A DNA stretch of 64,000 bases from Panulirus ornatus (taxonomy: Eukaryota > Arthropoda > Malacostraca > Decapoda > Palinuridae): NCBI RefSeq assembly GCF_036320965.1, contig NC_092264.1, positions 11,871,894-11,935,893 on the forward strand, written 5' to 3'. The position numbers and the translations under genes were made by a program. The notes below the pieces were generated by a model, which saw only the letters and a list, made by a program, of their open reading frames with translations, was not told where the DNA came from and did not search any database. Shown here piece after piece: positions 10,367 through 20,856 of this stretch. The stretch's first letter is position 1. Every line of letters starts with the position of its first letter.

Positions 10367-10975
10367 CTATTTAGTCGATTTTGAGCGTATATCATTGGAT
10401 AGTGAGATCGTTGAGCGGCATCTGATGTTAAACCTCACGTTCAAGATCTTTTTAGGTACGAGAGTGAGCACAAATGAAGATAGAATACGGCAAGGATTTG
10501 TAAAGCTAGCCAGGCCCCAGGTAGACTCCAAGCGAAGGATCTGAGTCACCGTGATATCTTGATGACCCACAGCTTCCAGTGGCACAACATAACGTTCCTG
10601 TCCTCCCTCATGTAACGCTACGAGACACGAGTTGTGTAACAGAGTCAAATCAGACAAGTGGAGCAGCTCCACATGCGCTTTCTTACACAACTCATAGGCA
10701 CTCGCTGAGAACACAAGGTCACAAACACTGCTGTCTTGTCCAAGAGCAACACCACCAGTGTTAAATTCATGATCATCATACCTCAGGTCAGGTGGACAGA
10801 CCGCCGTGTGATCAAGGATAGGCCGACTCTCGCCTCCCCGAAGTACATCATGGATGGAGAGCTGAAGCAGGAGACACGAAACCAAGACCGCTTCCAGGAA
10901 AACACTGGTACGAGGACTGGAATGGTGCAAGATCAGAGCGTGAGAGCTGGAGGAGCTAGCGTAGGACAGAACCAA
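10367..10975 (-). CDS. Unrecognised 202-codon open frame
   Basis: The minus strand is open for 202 codons in sequence that is not a tandem repeat, which is unusual in this window. The product would start with a Ser-rich stretch and a hydrophobic segment near residues 25-45 (SVFLEAVLVSCLLLQLSI) that could be a signal anchor. It continues with a mixed, Leu-rich and Cys-containing sequence (about six Cys). I recognise no domain. It could be an exon, a decayed transposon or antisense to something. No splice sites, TATA element or polyadenylation signal stand out, so expression is only a possibility. Confidence 0.2.
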   Translation of the reverse strand: MVLSYASSSSSHALILHHSSPRTSVFLEAVLVSCLLLQLSIHDVLRGGESRPILDHTAVCPPDLRYDDHEFNTGGVALGQDSSVCDLVFSASAYELCKKAHVELLHLSDLTLLHNSCLVALHEGGQERYVVPLEAVGHQDITVTQILRLESTWGLASFTNPCRILSSFVLTLVPKKILNVRFNIRCRSTISLSNDIRSKSTK

Positions 10976-11227
10976 ATGTCATTCCCTGACCTCAGGAGCA
11001 TGCAAGCTGCCTGGAAAGGGATGTAGGAACCGCATGCAAGCAGAGAGACAGACGAACAAATAGAACTAGCATTGGCGCACTGACACGATGGGACTTTCCA
11101 TGTCTCCGCTGAATACGTAAACTGACATCCAAAATGGGATTTTTCTGTCACCTACAGACAGGGAGATGAACAAAGGAATATCATGTTATCATCGCAAGCT
11201 ATAACCCACCGACAACATCAACTATAA

Positions 11228-11296
11228 CTGCTACTACTACTACGACGACTACTTATTATTACTACGTATTACTATTACAACTTACTACCACTTCCG

Positions 11297-11335
<39 letters not shown>

Positions 11336-11428
11336 TTACTACTACTACCACTACTAGTACTACCACTACTACTAATACTACTTCCACTACTACTACTACT
11401 AATACTAATACTACTACTACTACTACTT

Positions 11429-11477
<49 letters not shown>

Positions 11478-11497
11478 TACTACTACTACTAATAATA

Positions 11498-11528
<31 letters not shown>

Positions 11529-11745
11529 TACTTCCACTACTACTACTACTACTACTACTTGCATTACTACTACTACTACTATCATTATTACTATTTCCTC
11601 TACTACTACTACTACCAATACCCGTACTGCTACTGGTACTACTACTGCTGCTACCACTATCCGTACTGCTATTGCTACTACTATTACTGCCCCTGTATCA
11701 CTCTTACTACCACTATTTTCATAACAATACTATAACTATTATCAC
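11228..11745. repeat. (ACT)n / (TAC)n trinucleotide microsatellite block
   Basis: About 500 bp dominated by ACT triplets on the plus strand, with a short AAT/GAT patch at 11490-11525 and CCACT interruptions. The poly-Val and poly-Leu frames over it are artefacts of the triplet period. Confidence 0.95.
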
Positions 11746-12440
11746 TTGTTGTTGCTACAACTGGGAAATAGCAAATGCTCTATAAAACCTTAGCATTACT
11801 CAGTCAACTGGTCAACCACCTACGGGCCAAGGTGACGTTCCACTGAAGACATAATCCGTGTTCCAGATCCAGTCCCATGACTTCCAGGAGAGGACCATCT
11901 GTATCGGGAAAGCTGGGAAGCTTGGTAAAACCGCCTTGGAGACCCATTAGGAATACCACTATTTTGAAGCGTCCGATAACCTCCCAGCTGTACTCCTTCA
12001 TACGTCAAGGCGTCTAGCGAGGTCTTGACGCTGTTGTCGTCTTCTTTGCGGTGCACCGAGTGAGCCAGGGGGGAAGAGACGGGCGCTTATTTACGTTATG
12101 GAGCAACACGGACTTAAGGCTCCTGGATGAGAGGTGTCAGTAAAGAGGACGCCACTCGCTTAGGGTTTCATTGTGGCAGAAGCAGAAGCAGATCCCATCT
12201 TGACGGGGGATGAAGAAGCTGGAGAAACTTTAGGTGACCCTTCCTCTGATATGCCTGCGATTTGCACACTTTCATCCAACCAAGTTCCAACTGCTTGGGT
12301 CGAGACGTCAAAAGCTTCAGTATTGGACTTTGTGAGACCCAGATCTGTGATGGAGTGGCTGAGGTCTTTATGACTGGGGTTAGTATGGGTTCCTCTCCTC
12401 AGCTGCAACTCTGAAGTTGTAGATCTGGATCTACAACATC
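11746..12440. other. Unassigned sequence
   Basis: No gene or repeat recognised; the short frames on both strands overlap each other and lack domains. Confidence 0.4.
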
Positions 12441-12441
12441 T

Positions 12442-12485
12442 CTTCTTCCTCCTCCTCCTCCTCCTCCTCCTCCTCCTCCTCCTCT
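12442..12485. repeat. (CTC)n trinucleotide microsatellite
   Basis: A CTC/CCT run of about 44 bp. Confidence 0.95.
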
Positions 12486-12699
12486 AACAGCCATCTGTAT
12501 TACTGGAAACTCCTAGAAAACTTCTACATCAGCTCTTCAGCGCTGAATCTATGTGGAATGTTCTGAAAAATAGGCGAGTTTCAAAATACATCATTGTCCT
12601 GATCACAAAAACAAAGTTTCGAGGGAGTGATAGACATTTTCTATGCTTTTTAGACGTGCTCAATTAGACGATAGCAATTATCACACAGGAACAAAAAAA

Positions 12700-13002
12700 T
12701 ATCCATATGTCCAAACCATATTCATTCTTATTTTTGTCTTTGTAACAATAAGTAAAGGGACTCTCCGTATGTCCAAACCATTTTTTTCTTATTGTTATCT
12801 TCGTAACAACAAGTGAAGGGACTCTCCATATGTCCAAACCATTTTTTTTCTTGTTATTGTCTTTGTAACAACAAGTGAAGGGACTCTCCAAATGTCCAAA
12901 CCATTTTTTTCTTATTATTGTCTTTGTAACAAGTGAAGGGACTCTCCAAATGTCCAAACCATTTTTTTCTTGTTATTGTCTTTGTAACAAGTGAAGGGAC
13001 TC
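12700..13002. repeat. ~61-bp minisatellite, 5 copies
   Basis: TGTCCAAACCATTTTTTTCT starts copies at 12708, 12770, 12831, 12893 and 12951 (spacing 62, 61, 62, 58). Each copy ends with GTGAAGGGACTC. Length variation comes from the T-run and from CAACAAG versus CAAG. Confidence 0.92.
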
Positions 13003-13257
13003 GTGTCTTTGGTGATGGATGCATGACATACTCATGGTCATTCTACCTTTTGACTTTCCTATAGAAATTTCCTTCGACTTATTAGTTCTGCAAGGTATTT
13101 TTTGCTACCTGTTTGCCGTCCGGTGCATTACCAGAGGGTGAGGTAGAGAGAGCCTTTGCTTTGCTCTCTTTTTCTTATGGTAATTTCAAGGGCAATGTAT
13201 CTTTCTTCAATAGCGTTGAGGCCAGATGGATCACCTCGCATGGACCTTGGGTCTGTT

Positions 13258-13357
<100 letters not shown>

Positions 13358-13492
13358 ACCACCACAAGCGTCAATTTCGGCCTCCAGGAACACGAATGCC
13401 CACAACAGAATATGGCGTATCCTCCGCGAGAGACAGATCGCAACTCACTGCAGCAGCTGGGCCTGACGCTTGCCTCCCTCCCTGCAACGCCT

Positions 13493-13493
<1 letters not shown>

Positions 13494-13576
<83 letters not shown>
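13494..13576. repeat. (CA)n microsatellite
   Basis: An uninterrupted CA run of about 83 bp. Confidence 0.98.
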
Positions 13577-13578
<2 letters not shown>

Positions 13579-13919
13579 AAATGCATGGCTCAGTAAAGCA
13601 GTAACTTCTGGCCCATAAAGATAACACTGAGACTGCTGGCATGGTTCAAGCAATGCCTCTGCACATTACATAAGTCGTTCCAACAAGACGTGGACATTAT
13701 CCCACACCTATTTCTTCATCCCGAGTTGAGATAAGAGTTAAGCAACGTCTGTGATAAGATATTCTTTTGTAGATAAGCTTACCAATAAGAGGGTAACCAG
13801 GTGGCAATAAGTGTGGTTTATATACTTCATGAGGTCACATTCTGTGGCCGTGTGCAGTCTACTACACTCTCGGGTTTATGAGTCTCCTCCGTCAGCTGCT
13901 ATGATCCTAGCTACCCACC

Positions 13920-14447
13920 CAGTGCAGGGGGTGGTGTTGGGGGAGGAGGGGACTATGATGGGGAGGAGGGGACTGTGGTGGGTGGGGGAGGAGGGGACTA
14001 TGTTGGGAGGGAGGAGGGGACTATGATGGGGAGGAGGGGACTATGACGGGGAGGAGGGGACTATGATGGGGAGGAGGGGACTGCGGTAGGGGTGGAGGAG
14101 GGGACTGTGGTGGGAGGTGGAGGAGGGGACTGTGGTGGGAGGTGGAGGAGGGGACTGTGGTGGAAGGTGGAGGAGAGGACTGTGGTTGGAAGTGGCGGAA
14201 GGGGTTTATGTTGGGGATGAATGAGGGGGTTTAGGATGGGTGGTGGAGAGGACTGTGGTGTTGGAGGAGGGGACTGTGTTGGGAGGTAAAGGAGGGGACT
14301 GTGGTGGAAGGTGGAGGAGAGGACTGTGGTGGGAAGTGGAGGAAAGGGGTTTGTGTTGGGGATGAATGAGGGGGTATAGAAGGAGGGGTGGTGGAGAGGA
14401 GTGTGGTGTTGGAGGAGGGGACTGTGTTGGGAGGTAAAGGAGGGGGT
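13920..14447. repeat. G-rich minisatellite (GGAGGAGGGGACTATGATGG type)
   Basis: Imperfect units of roughly 21-27 bp built on GGAGGAGGGGACT, including a longer duplicated block (GTTTATGTTGGGGATGAATG near 14204, GTTTGTGTTGGGGATGAATG near 14349). The plus strand has many GGGG runs close together and could form G-quadruplexes. Confidence 0.9.
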
Positions 14448-15435
14448 CATGATGGGGATAGAGGAGGGGAGTCATGCTGGGGATAGAGGAGGGAGTCATG
14501 CTGGGGATAGAGGAGGGAGTCATGCTGGGGATAGAGGAGGGAGTCATGCTGGGGATAGAGGAGGAGGTCATGCTGGGGATAGAGGGGGAGGTCATGCTGG
14601 GGATAGAAGAGGGAGTCATGCTGGGGATAGAGGAGGGAGTCATGCTGGGGATAGAGGAGGGAGTCATGCTGGGGATAGAAGAGGGAGTCATGCTGGGGAT
14701 AGAGGAGGGAGTCATGCTGGGGATAGAGGAGGGGGTCATGCTGGGGATAGAGAAGGGAGTCATGCTGGGGATAGAGGAGGAGGTCATGCTGGCGATAGAG
14801 GAGGGGGTCATGCTGGGGATAGAAGAGGGAGTCATGCTGGGGATAGAGGAGGGGAGTCATGTTGGGGATAGAGGAGGGAGTCATGCTGGGGATAGAGGAG
14901 GAGGTCATGCTGGCGATAGAGGAGGGAGTCATGCTGGGGATAGAGGAGGGAGTCATGCTGGGGATAGAGGAGGGAGTCATGCTGGGGATAGAGGAGGGGA
15001 GTCATGCTGGGGATAGAGGAGGAGGTCATGCTGGGGATAGAGGAGGGAGTCATGCTGGGGATAGAGGAGGAGGTCATGCTGGGGATAGAGGAGGGAGTCA
15101 TGCTGGGGATAGAGGAGGGGAGTCATGCTGGGGATAGAGGAGGAGGTCATGCTGGGGATAGAGGAGGGGAGTCATGCTGGGGATAGAGGAGGAGGTCATG
15201 CTGGGGATAGAGGAGGAGGTCATGCTGGGGATAGAGGAGGGAGTCATGCTGGGGATAGAGGAGGGAGTCATGCTGGGGATAGAGGAGGGAGTCATGCTGG
15301 GGATAGAGGAGGGAGTCATGCTGGGGATAGAGGAGGGAGTCATGCTGGGGATAGAGGAGGGAGTCATGCTGGGGATAGAGGAGGAGGTCATGCTGGGGAT
15401 AGAGGAGGAGGACATGCTGGGGATAGAAGAGATGG
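14448..15435. repeat. 24-bp minisatellite, ~41 copies
   Basis: The unit contains GTCATGCTGGGGATAGAGGA followed by GGGA or GGAG. A period of 24 keeps frame, so plus-strand frames read HAGDRGGS or MLGIEEGV octapeptides and minus-strand frames read SSIPSMTP or YPQHDSLL. Occasional 25-bp copies (GAGGGGAGTC) shift the frame, which argues against a coding array. Confidence 0.96.
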
Positions 15436-15605
15436 ATGAAGGGGAAGTGATGGGATGTAAGGGAGTGGGGGGGGCTTCTGCTGTGGGTGATGGGCGTCAC
15501 TGTGTTGTGGGGATGGGGAAGGAGGGAGGCTGTGTGGTTATGGGTTGTGGGAGATGGTCATGTTGTGGGGCTTGTCTGTGTCCGCCATTAACGCCAGGTG
15601 GCTCT

Positions 15606-15904
15606 CCCTGACAGATGGTGTTTCGTCACCATCACCGTCTTAACCACCTTTCTCATCACCTTATGCTGCACCACCACCTTTTTACCCCCCCCATCACCGC
15701 CACTTTAACACCACCTGTCTCTACCATTTCCTTCATAACCATCCTCCTCAAAAACCACCTGCCTGCACACCACCTGTTCTTACATCAACCTTACAATTAG
15801 TCTCATAACCACCTGTTCTACTCAACCTTACAATTAGTCTCATAACCACCTGCCTACACACCATCTGTTCTTACTCAACCTTACCAATGCTCACCATCAC
15901 CTTC
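15606..15904. other. CA/C-rich transition sequence
   Basis: Imperfect CACC-rich sequence with a near duplication (ACAATTAGTCTCATAACCAC at 15791 and 15829). It joins the G-rich block to the C-rich arrays. Confidence 0.6.
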
Positions 15905-17865
15905 ACACCACCTGCCCCACCATCACTTGCTTCACCATCACCAGCTACACCAACATCTGCTTCACCATCATCAGCTACACCAACATCTGCTTCACCATCA
16001 TCAGCTACACCAACATCTGCTTCACCATCATCAGCTACACCAACATCTGCTTCACCATCATCAGCTACACCAACATCTGCTTCACCATCACCAGCTACAC
16101 CAACATCTGCTTCACCATCACCAGCTACACCAACATCTGCTTCACCATCACTAGCTACACCAACATCTGCTTCACCATCACTAGCTACACCAACATCTGC
16201 TTCACCATCACCAGCTACACCAACATCTGCTTCACCATCACTAGCTACACCAACATCTGCTTCACCATCACTAGCTACACCAACATCTGCTTCACCATCA
16301 CCAGCTACACCAACATCTGCTTCACCATCATCAGCTACACCAACATCTGCTTCACCATCACCAGCTACACCAACATCTGCTTCACCATCACTAGCTACAC
16401 CAACATCTGCTTCATCATCACTAGCTACACCATCACTTGCTTCACCATCACTAGCTACACCAACATCTGCTTCACCATCACAACCTTCACCAACATCTGC
16501 TTCACCATCATCAGCTACACCAACATCTGCTTCACCATCTCTAGCTACATCAACATCTGCTTCACCATCACCAGCTACACCAACATCTGCTTCACCATCT
16601 CTAGCTACATCAACATCTGCTTCACCATCACCAGCTACACCAACATCTGCTTCACCATCACTAGCTACATCAACATCTGCTTCACCATCACCAGCTACAC
16701 CAACATCTGCTTCACCATCATCAGCTACACCAACATCTGCTTCACCATCTCTAGCTACACCAACATCTGCTTCACCATCATCAGCTACACCAACATCTGC
16801 TTCACCATCACAACCTTCACCAACATCTGCTTCACCATCACAACCTACACCAACATCTGCTTCACCATCACTAGCTACACCAACATCTGCTTCACCATCA
16901 TCAGCTACACCAACATCTGCTTCACCATCACAACCTTCACCAACATCTCCTTCACCATCACAACCTTCACCAACATCTGCTTCTCCATCACCAGCTACAC
17001 CAACATCTGCTTCACCATCACTCAGCTACAACCAACATCTGCTTCACCATCATCAGCTTACACCAACATCTGCTTCACCATCACAGTCACCAACATCTGC
17101 TTCACCATCATCAGCTACACAACATCTGCTCACCATCACCACTACACCAACATCTGCTTCACCATCCACTACACCAACACTCTTCACCATCACACGCTCA
17201 CCACATCTGCTTCACCATCACTAGCTACCAAATCTGTTCACCACACACTCACCAACATTGCTTCACCATCACACTACACCAAATCTGCTTCACAACAGCT
17301 CACCACATCTGCTTCACCATCATCAGCTACACCAACATCTGCTTCACCATCACAACCTTCACCAACATCTGCTTCACCATCACTAGCTACACCAACATCT
17401 GCTTCACCATCACAACCTTCACCAACATCTGCTTCACCATCACAACCTTCACCAACATCTGCTTCACCATCACAACCTTCACCAACATCTGCTTCACCAT
17501 CACCAGCTACACCAACATCTGCTTCACCATCACCAGCTACACCAACATCTGCTTCACCATCACTAGCTACACCAACATCTGCTTCACCATCACCATCTAC
17601 ACCAACATCTGCTTCACCATCACCATCTACACCAACATCTCCTTCACCATCACAACCTTCACCAACATCTGCTTCTCCATCACAACCTTCACCAACATCT
17701 GCTTCACCATCACAACCTTCACCAACATCTGCTTCACCATCATCAGCTACACCAACATCTGCTTCACCATCATCAGCTACACCAACATCTGCTTCACCAT
17801 CACCAGCTACACCAACATCTGCTTCACCATCACAACCTTCACCAACATCTGCTTCACCATCGGCT
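15905..17865. repeat. 30-bp minisatellite, ~65 copies
   Basis: The unit TTCACCATCATCAGCTACAC plus CAACATCTGC recurs every 30 bp. From 15887 to 17224 one plus-strand frame stays open for 445 codons and reads a mucin-like ASPSSATPTS decapeptide. Variants are mostly non-synonymous (TCA/CCA/CTA before GCT; CAACCT replacing TCAGCT), and no gene context or recognisable non-repeat flank is seen, so I treat it as a non-coding array. Between about 17015 and 17310 the copies carry many single-base indels, unlike either flank. Confidence 0.93.
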
Positions 17866-17945
17866 GCAGTACCACGACGCCATCACTAAATGGTTAACAA
17901 CCAACCACTTAGTTCACGATGTTATACCTCAGCTCCGCCTGCCTC

Positions 17946-18718
17946 ACCACAATCTACCACACCACTTCCAAACGACCACCACCTCACCACAATCTACCAC
18001 ATCACTTCCAAACGACCACCACCTCACCACAATCTACCACACCACTTCCAAACGACCACCACCTCACCACAATCTACCACATCACTTCCAAACGACCACC
18101 ACCTCACCACAATCTACCACATCACTTCCAAACGACTACCACCTCACCACAATCTACCACACCTCTTCCAAACGACCACCACCTCACCACAATCTACCAC
18201 ACCACTTCCAAACGACCACCACCTCACCACAATCTACCACACCACTTCCAAACGACCACCACCTCACCACAATCTACCACATCACTTCCTAACGACCACC
18301 ACCTCACCACAATCTACCACACCACTTCCTAACGACCACCACCTCACCACAATCTACCACATCACTTCCTAACGACCACCACCTCACCACAATCTACCAC
18401 ACCACTTCCTAACGACCACCACCTCACCACAATCTACCACATCACTTCCAAACGACCACCACCTCACCACAATCTACCACACCACTTCCTAACGACCACC
18501 ACCTCACCACAATCTACCACATCACTTCCAAACGACCACCACCTCACCACAATCTACCACACCTCTTCCAAACGACCACCACCTCACCACAATCTACCAC
18601 ACCACTTCCAAACGACCACCACCTCACCACAATCTACCACACCACTTCCAAACGACCACCACCTCACCACAATCTACCACACCACTTCCTAACGACCACC
18701 ACTTTACCACAATCTACT
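17946..18718. repeat. 40-bp minisatellite, ~19 copies
   Basis: The unit AATCTACCACACCACTTCCA plus AACGACCACCACCTCACCAC recurs every 40 bp. Alternative forms are ATCACTTCC versus ACCACTTCC and TTCCAAAC versus TTCCTAAC. The plus strand is nearly G-free. Confidence 0.95.
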
Positions 18719-18929
18719 ACACAAATCTACCACAATCTAACATTACCCCCATCTCCTCCCACCTGCTTCACCACAATATGCGACACCACTTCCCACCATC
18801 ACTACCCCTTGCTCTACCCCCGGACAGCAAACACCATCTATTTCACTATCACACGTTTTACCGCTTGCTGAATCAGCCCAATCTGTTTCCCCGCCATCTA
18901 CCTCTAAACCACGTAATTTATGGCCACCT

Positions 18930-18992
18930 AGTCTACCACTACCACCACTACCACTACCACTACCACCACTACCACTACCACTACCACACTCG
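18930..18992. repeat. (ACC/ACT)n triplet tract
   Basis: Short array of CACTACCAC units at the edge of the minisatellite cluster. Confidence 0.85.
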
Positions 18993-19020
18993 TCGCCATA
19001 GTTGATGGGGTTGAATTGTC

Positions 19021-19022
<2 letters not shown>

Positions 19023-19073
<51 letters not shown>
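19023..19073. repeat. (GT)n microsatellite
   Basis: GT run of about 51 bp. Confidence 0.97.
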
Positions 19074-19074
<1 letters not shown>

Positions 19075-19132
19075 TCATGATGGCGAGACGCTGTTCTTTG
19101 GTGCGTTAGAGGAAAAATGGATGTATCTGGCC

Positions 19133-19261
<129 letters not shown>

Positions 19262-20478
19262 GATACAGCGCTGGTGGCTGATTCATGTGAGAAACTGTAG
19301 AAGCTGGTGACTGAGTTTGGTAAAGTGTGTGAAAGAAGAAAGTTAACAGTAAATGTGAATAAGAGCAAGGTAATTAGGTACAGTAGGGTTGAGGGTCAAG
19401 TCAATTGGGAGGTAAGTTTGAATGGAGAAAAACTGGAGGAAGTAAAGTTTTTTAGATATCTGGGAGTGGATCTGGCAGCGGATGGAACCACAGAAGCGGA
19501 ATTGAATCATAGGGTGGGGGGAGGGGGCGAAAATCCTGGGAGCCTTGAAGAATGTGTGGAAGTCGAGAACATTATCTCGGAAAGCAAAAATGGGCATGTT
19601 TGAAGGAATAGTGGTTCCAACAATGTTGTATGGTTGCGAGGCGTGGGCTATGGATAGAGTTGTGCGCAGGAGGGTGGATGTGCTGGAAATGAGATGTGTG
19701 AGGACAATGTGTGGTGTGAGGTGGTTTGATCGAGTAAGTAATGTAAGGGTAAGAGAGATGTGTGGAAATAAAAAGAGCGTGGTTGAGAGAGCAGAAGAGG
19801 GTGCTTTGAAATGGTTTGGGCACATGGAGAGAATGAGTGAGGAAAGATTGACCAAGAGGATATATGTGTCGGAGGTGGAGGGAACGAGGAGAAGTGGGAG
19901 ACCAAATTGGAGGTGGAAAGATGGAGTGAAAAAGATTTTGTGTGATCGGGGCCTGAACATGCAGGAGGGTGAAAGGAGGGCAAGGAATAGAGTGAATTGG
20001 ATCGATGTGGTATACCGGGGTTGACGTGCTGTCAGTGGATTGAATCAGGGCATGTGAAGCGTCTGGGGTAAACCATGGAAAGTTGTGTGGGACCTGGATG
20101 TGGAAAGGGAGCTGTGATTTCGGGCATTATTGCATGACAGCTAGAGACTGAGTGTGAACGAATGGGGCCTTTGTTGTCTTTTCCTAGTGCTACCTCGCAC
20201 ACATAAGGGGGGAGGAGGATGGTATTCCATGTGTGGCGAGGTGGCGATGGGAATGAATAAAGGCAGACAGTGTGAATTGTGTGCATGGGTATATATGTAT
20301 GTGTCTGTGTGTGTATGTATATGTGTACATTGAGATGTATAGGTATGTATATTTGCGTGTGTGGACGTGTATGTATATACATTGTGTATGGGGGTGGGTT
20401 GGGCCATTTCTTTCGTTTGTTTCCTTGCGCTACCTCGCAAACGCGGGAGAGAGCGACAAAGCAAAATAGAGCAAAATA
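19262..20478 (+). mobile_element. RTE-like LINE copy R2, 5'-truncated
   Basis: It begins abruptly after (TA)n at GATACAGCGCTGGTGGCTGA, the codons just after the RT catalytic FADD motif, so the polymerase active site is missing. Coding sequence runs to the TGA at about 20022, split by a frameshift near 19525 (a G insertion in the GTGGGGGGAG run). The 3' UTR is the long form (20025-20460). It holds an internal GTGCTACCTCGC module near 20190 and the terminal stem-loop near 20429-20456, then an A-rich end and (TA)n. R2 pairs the early TGA of younger copies with the long UTR of older ones. Confidence 0.9.
19307..20024 (+). pseudogene. RTE-like LINE ORF, C-terminal third (R2)
   Basis: Two frames (19307-19603 and 19545-20024) together cover the R8 protein from [20 protein letters not shown] to [20 protein letters not shown] and VVYRG-stop. 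The motifs [47 protein letters not shown] and RPNWRWKDG are intact apart from the frameshift. No endonuclease and no RT active site remain. Confidence 0.88.
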
Positions 20479-20479
20479 A

Positions 20480-20482
<3 letters not shown>

Positions 20483-20532
<50 letters not shown>
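20483..20532. repeat. (TA)n microsatellite at the 3' end of R2
   Basis: TA run after the A-rich LINE terminus (GCAAAATAGAGCAAAATAAA). Confidence 0.97.
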
Positions 20533-20533
<1 letters not shown>

Positions 20534-20856
20534 CTTTTTTTTTCTTTTCATACTATTCACCATATATATATTGGAGGTATATTCTATTTCAAAGCAACTC
20601 TGAAAACTCAATAAAACATAGATTCCAGATCAGATCCATGATGGTAACATTGCTCATAAACCTTACTCACACACAGACAGATACCATAAATATTGTATGT
20701 AATTATCTCTATACAGTTTACAATGTCATTGTCACCCAAACCAAAAGGCCAAAAGGCTATCAAAGCATTGTACAGAAAATGGTTCGAATAAAAAGTTTTC
20801 TGGACTTTTCATAGGGGAGACTTTATTACAATTCATATTATTGATTTATTCTAAGT
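20533..20856. other. Unassigned AT-rich spacer
   Basis: No feature recognised between R2 and R3. Confidence 0.4.

Noticed and set aside
11262..11785. Hydrophobic poly-Val / poly-Leu frames that look like membrane proteins
   Set aside because: They are translations of an (ACT)n microsatellite.
14401..15500. Octapeptide repeat frames on both strands
   Set aside because: Period of 24 bp keeps several frames open at once, and 25-bp copies shift the frame.
15887..17224. 445-codon mucin-like frame (ASPSSATPTS repeats)
   Set aside because: Explained by a 30-bp unit without stops. Unit variants are mostly replacement changes, and no non-repeat coding flank or gene context is visible.
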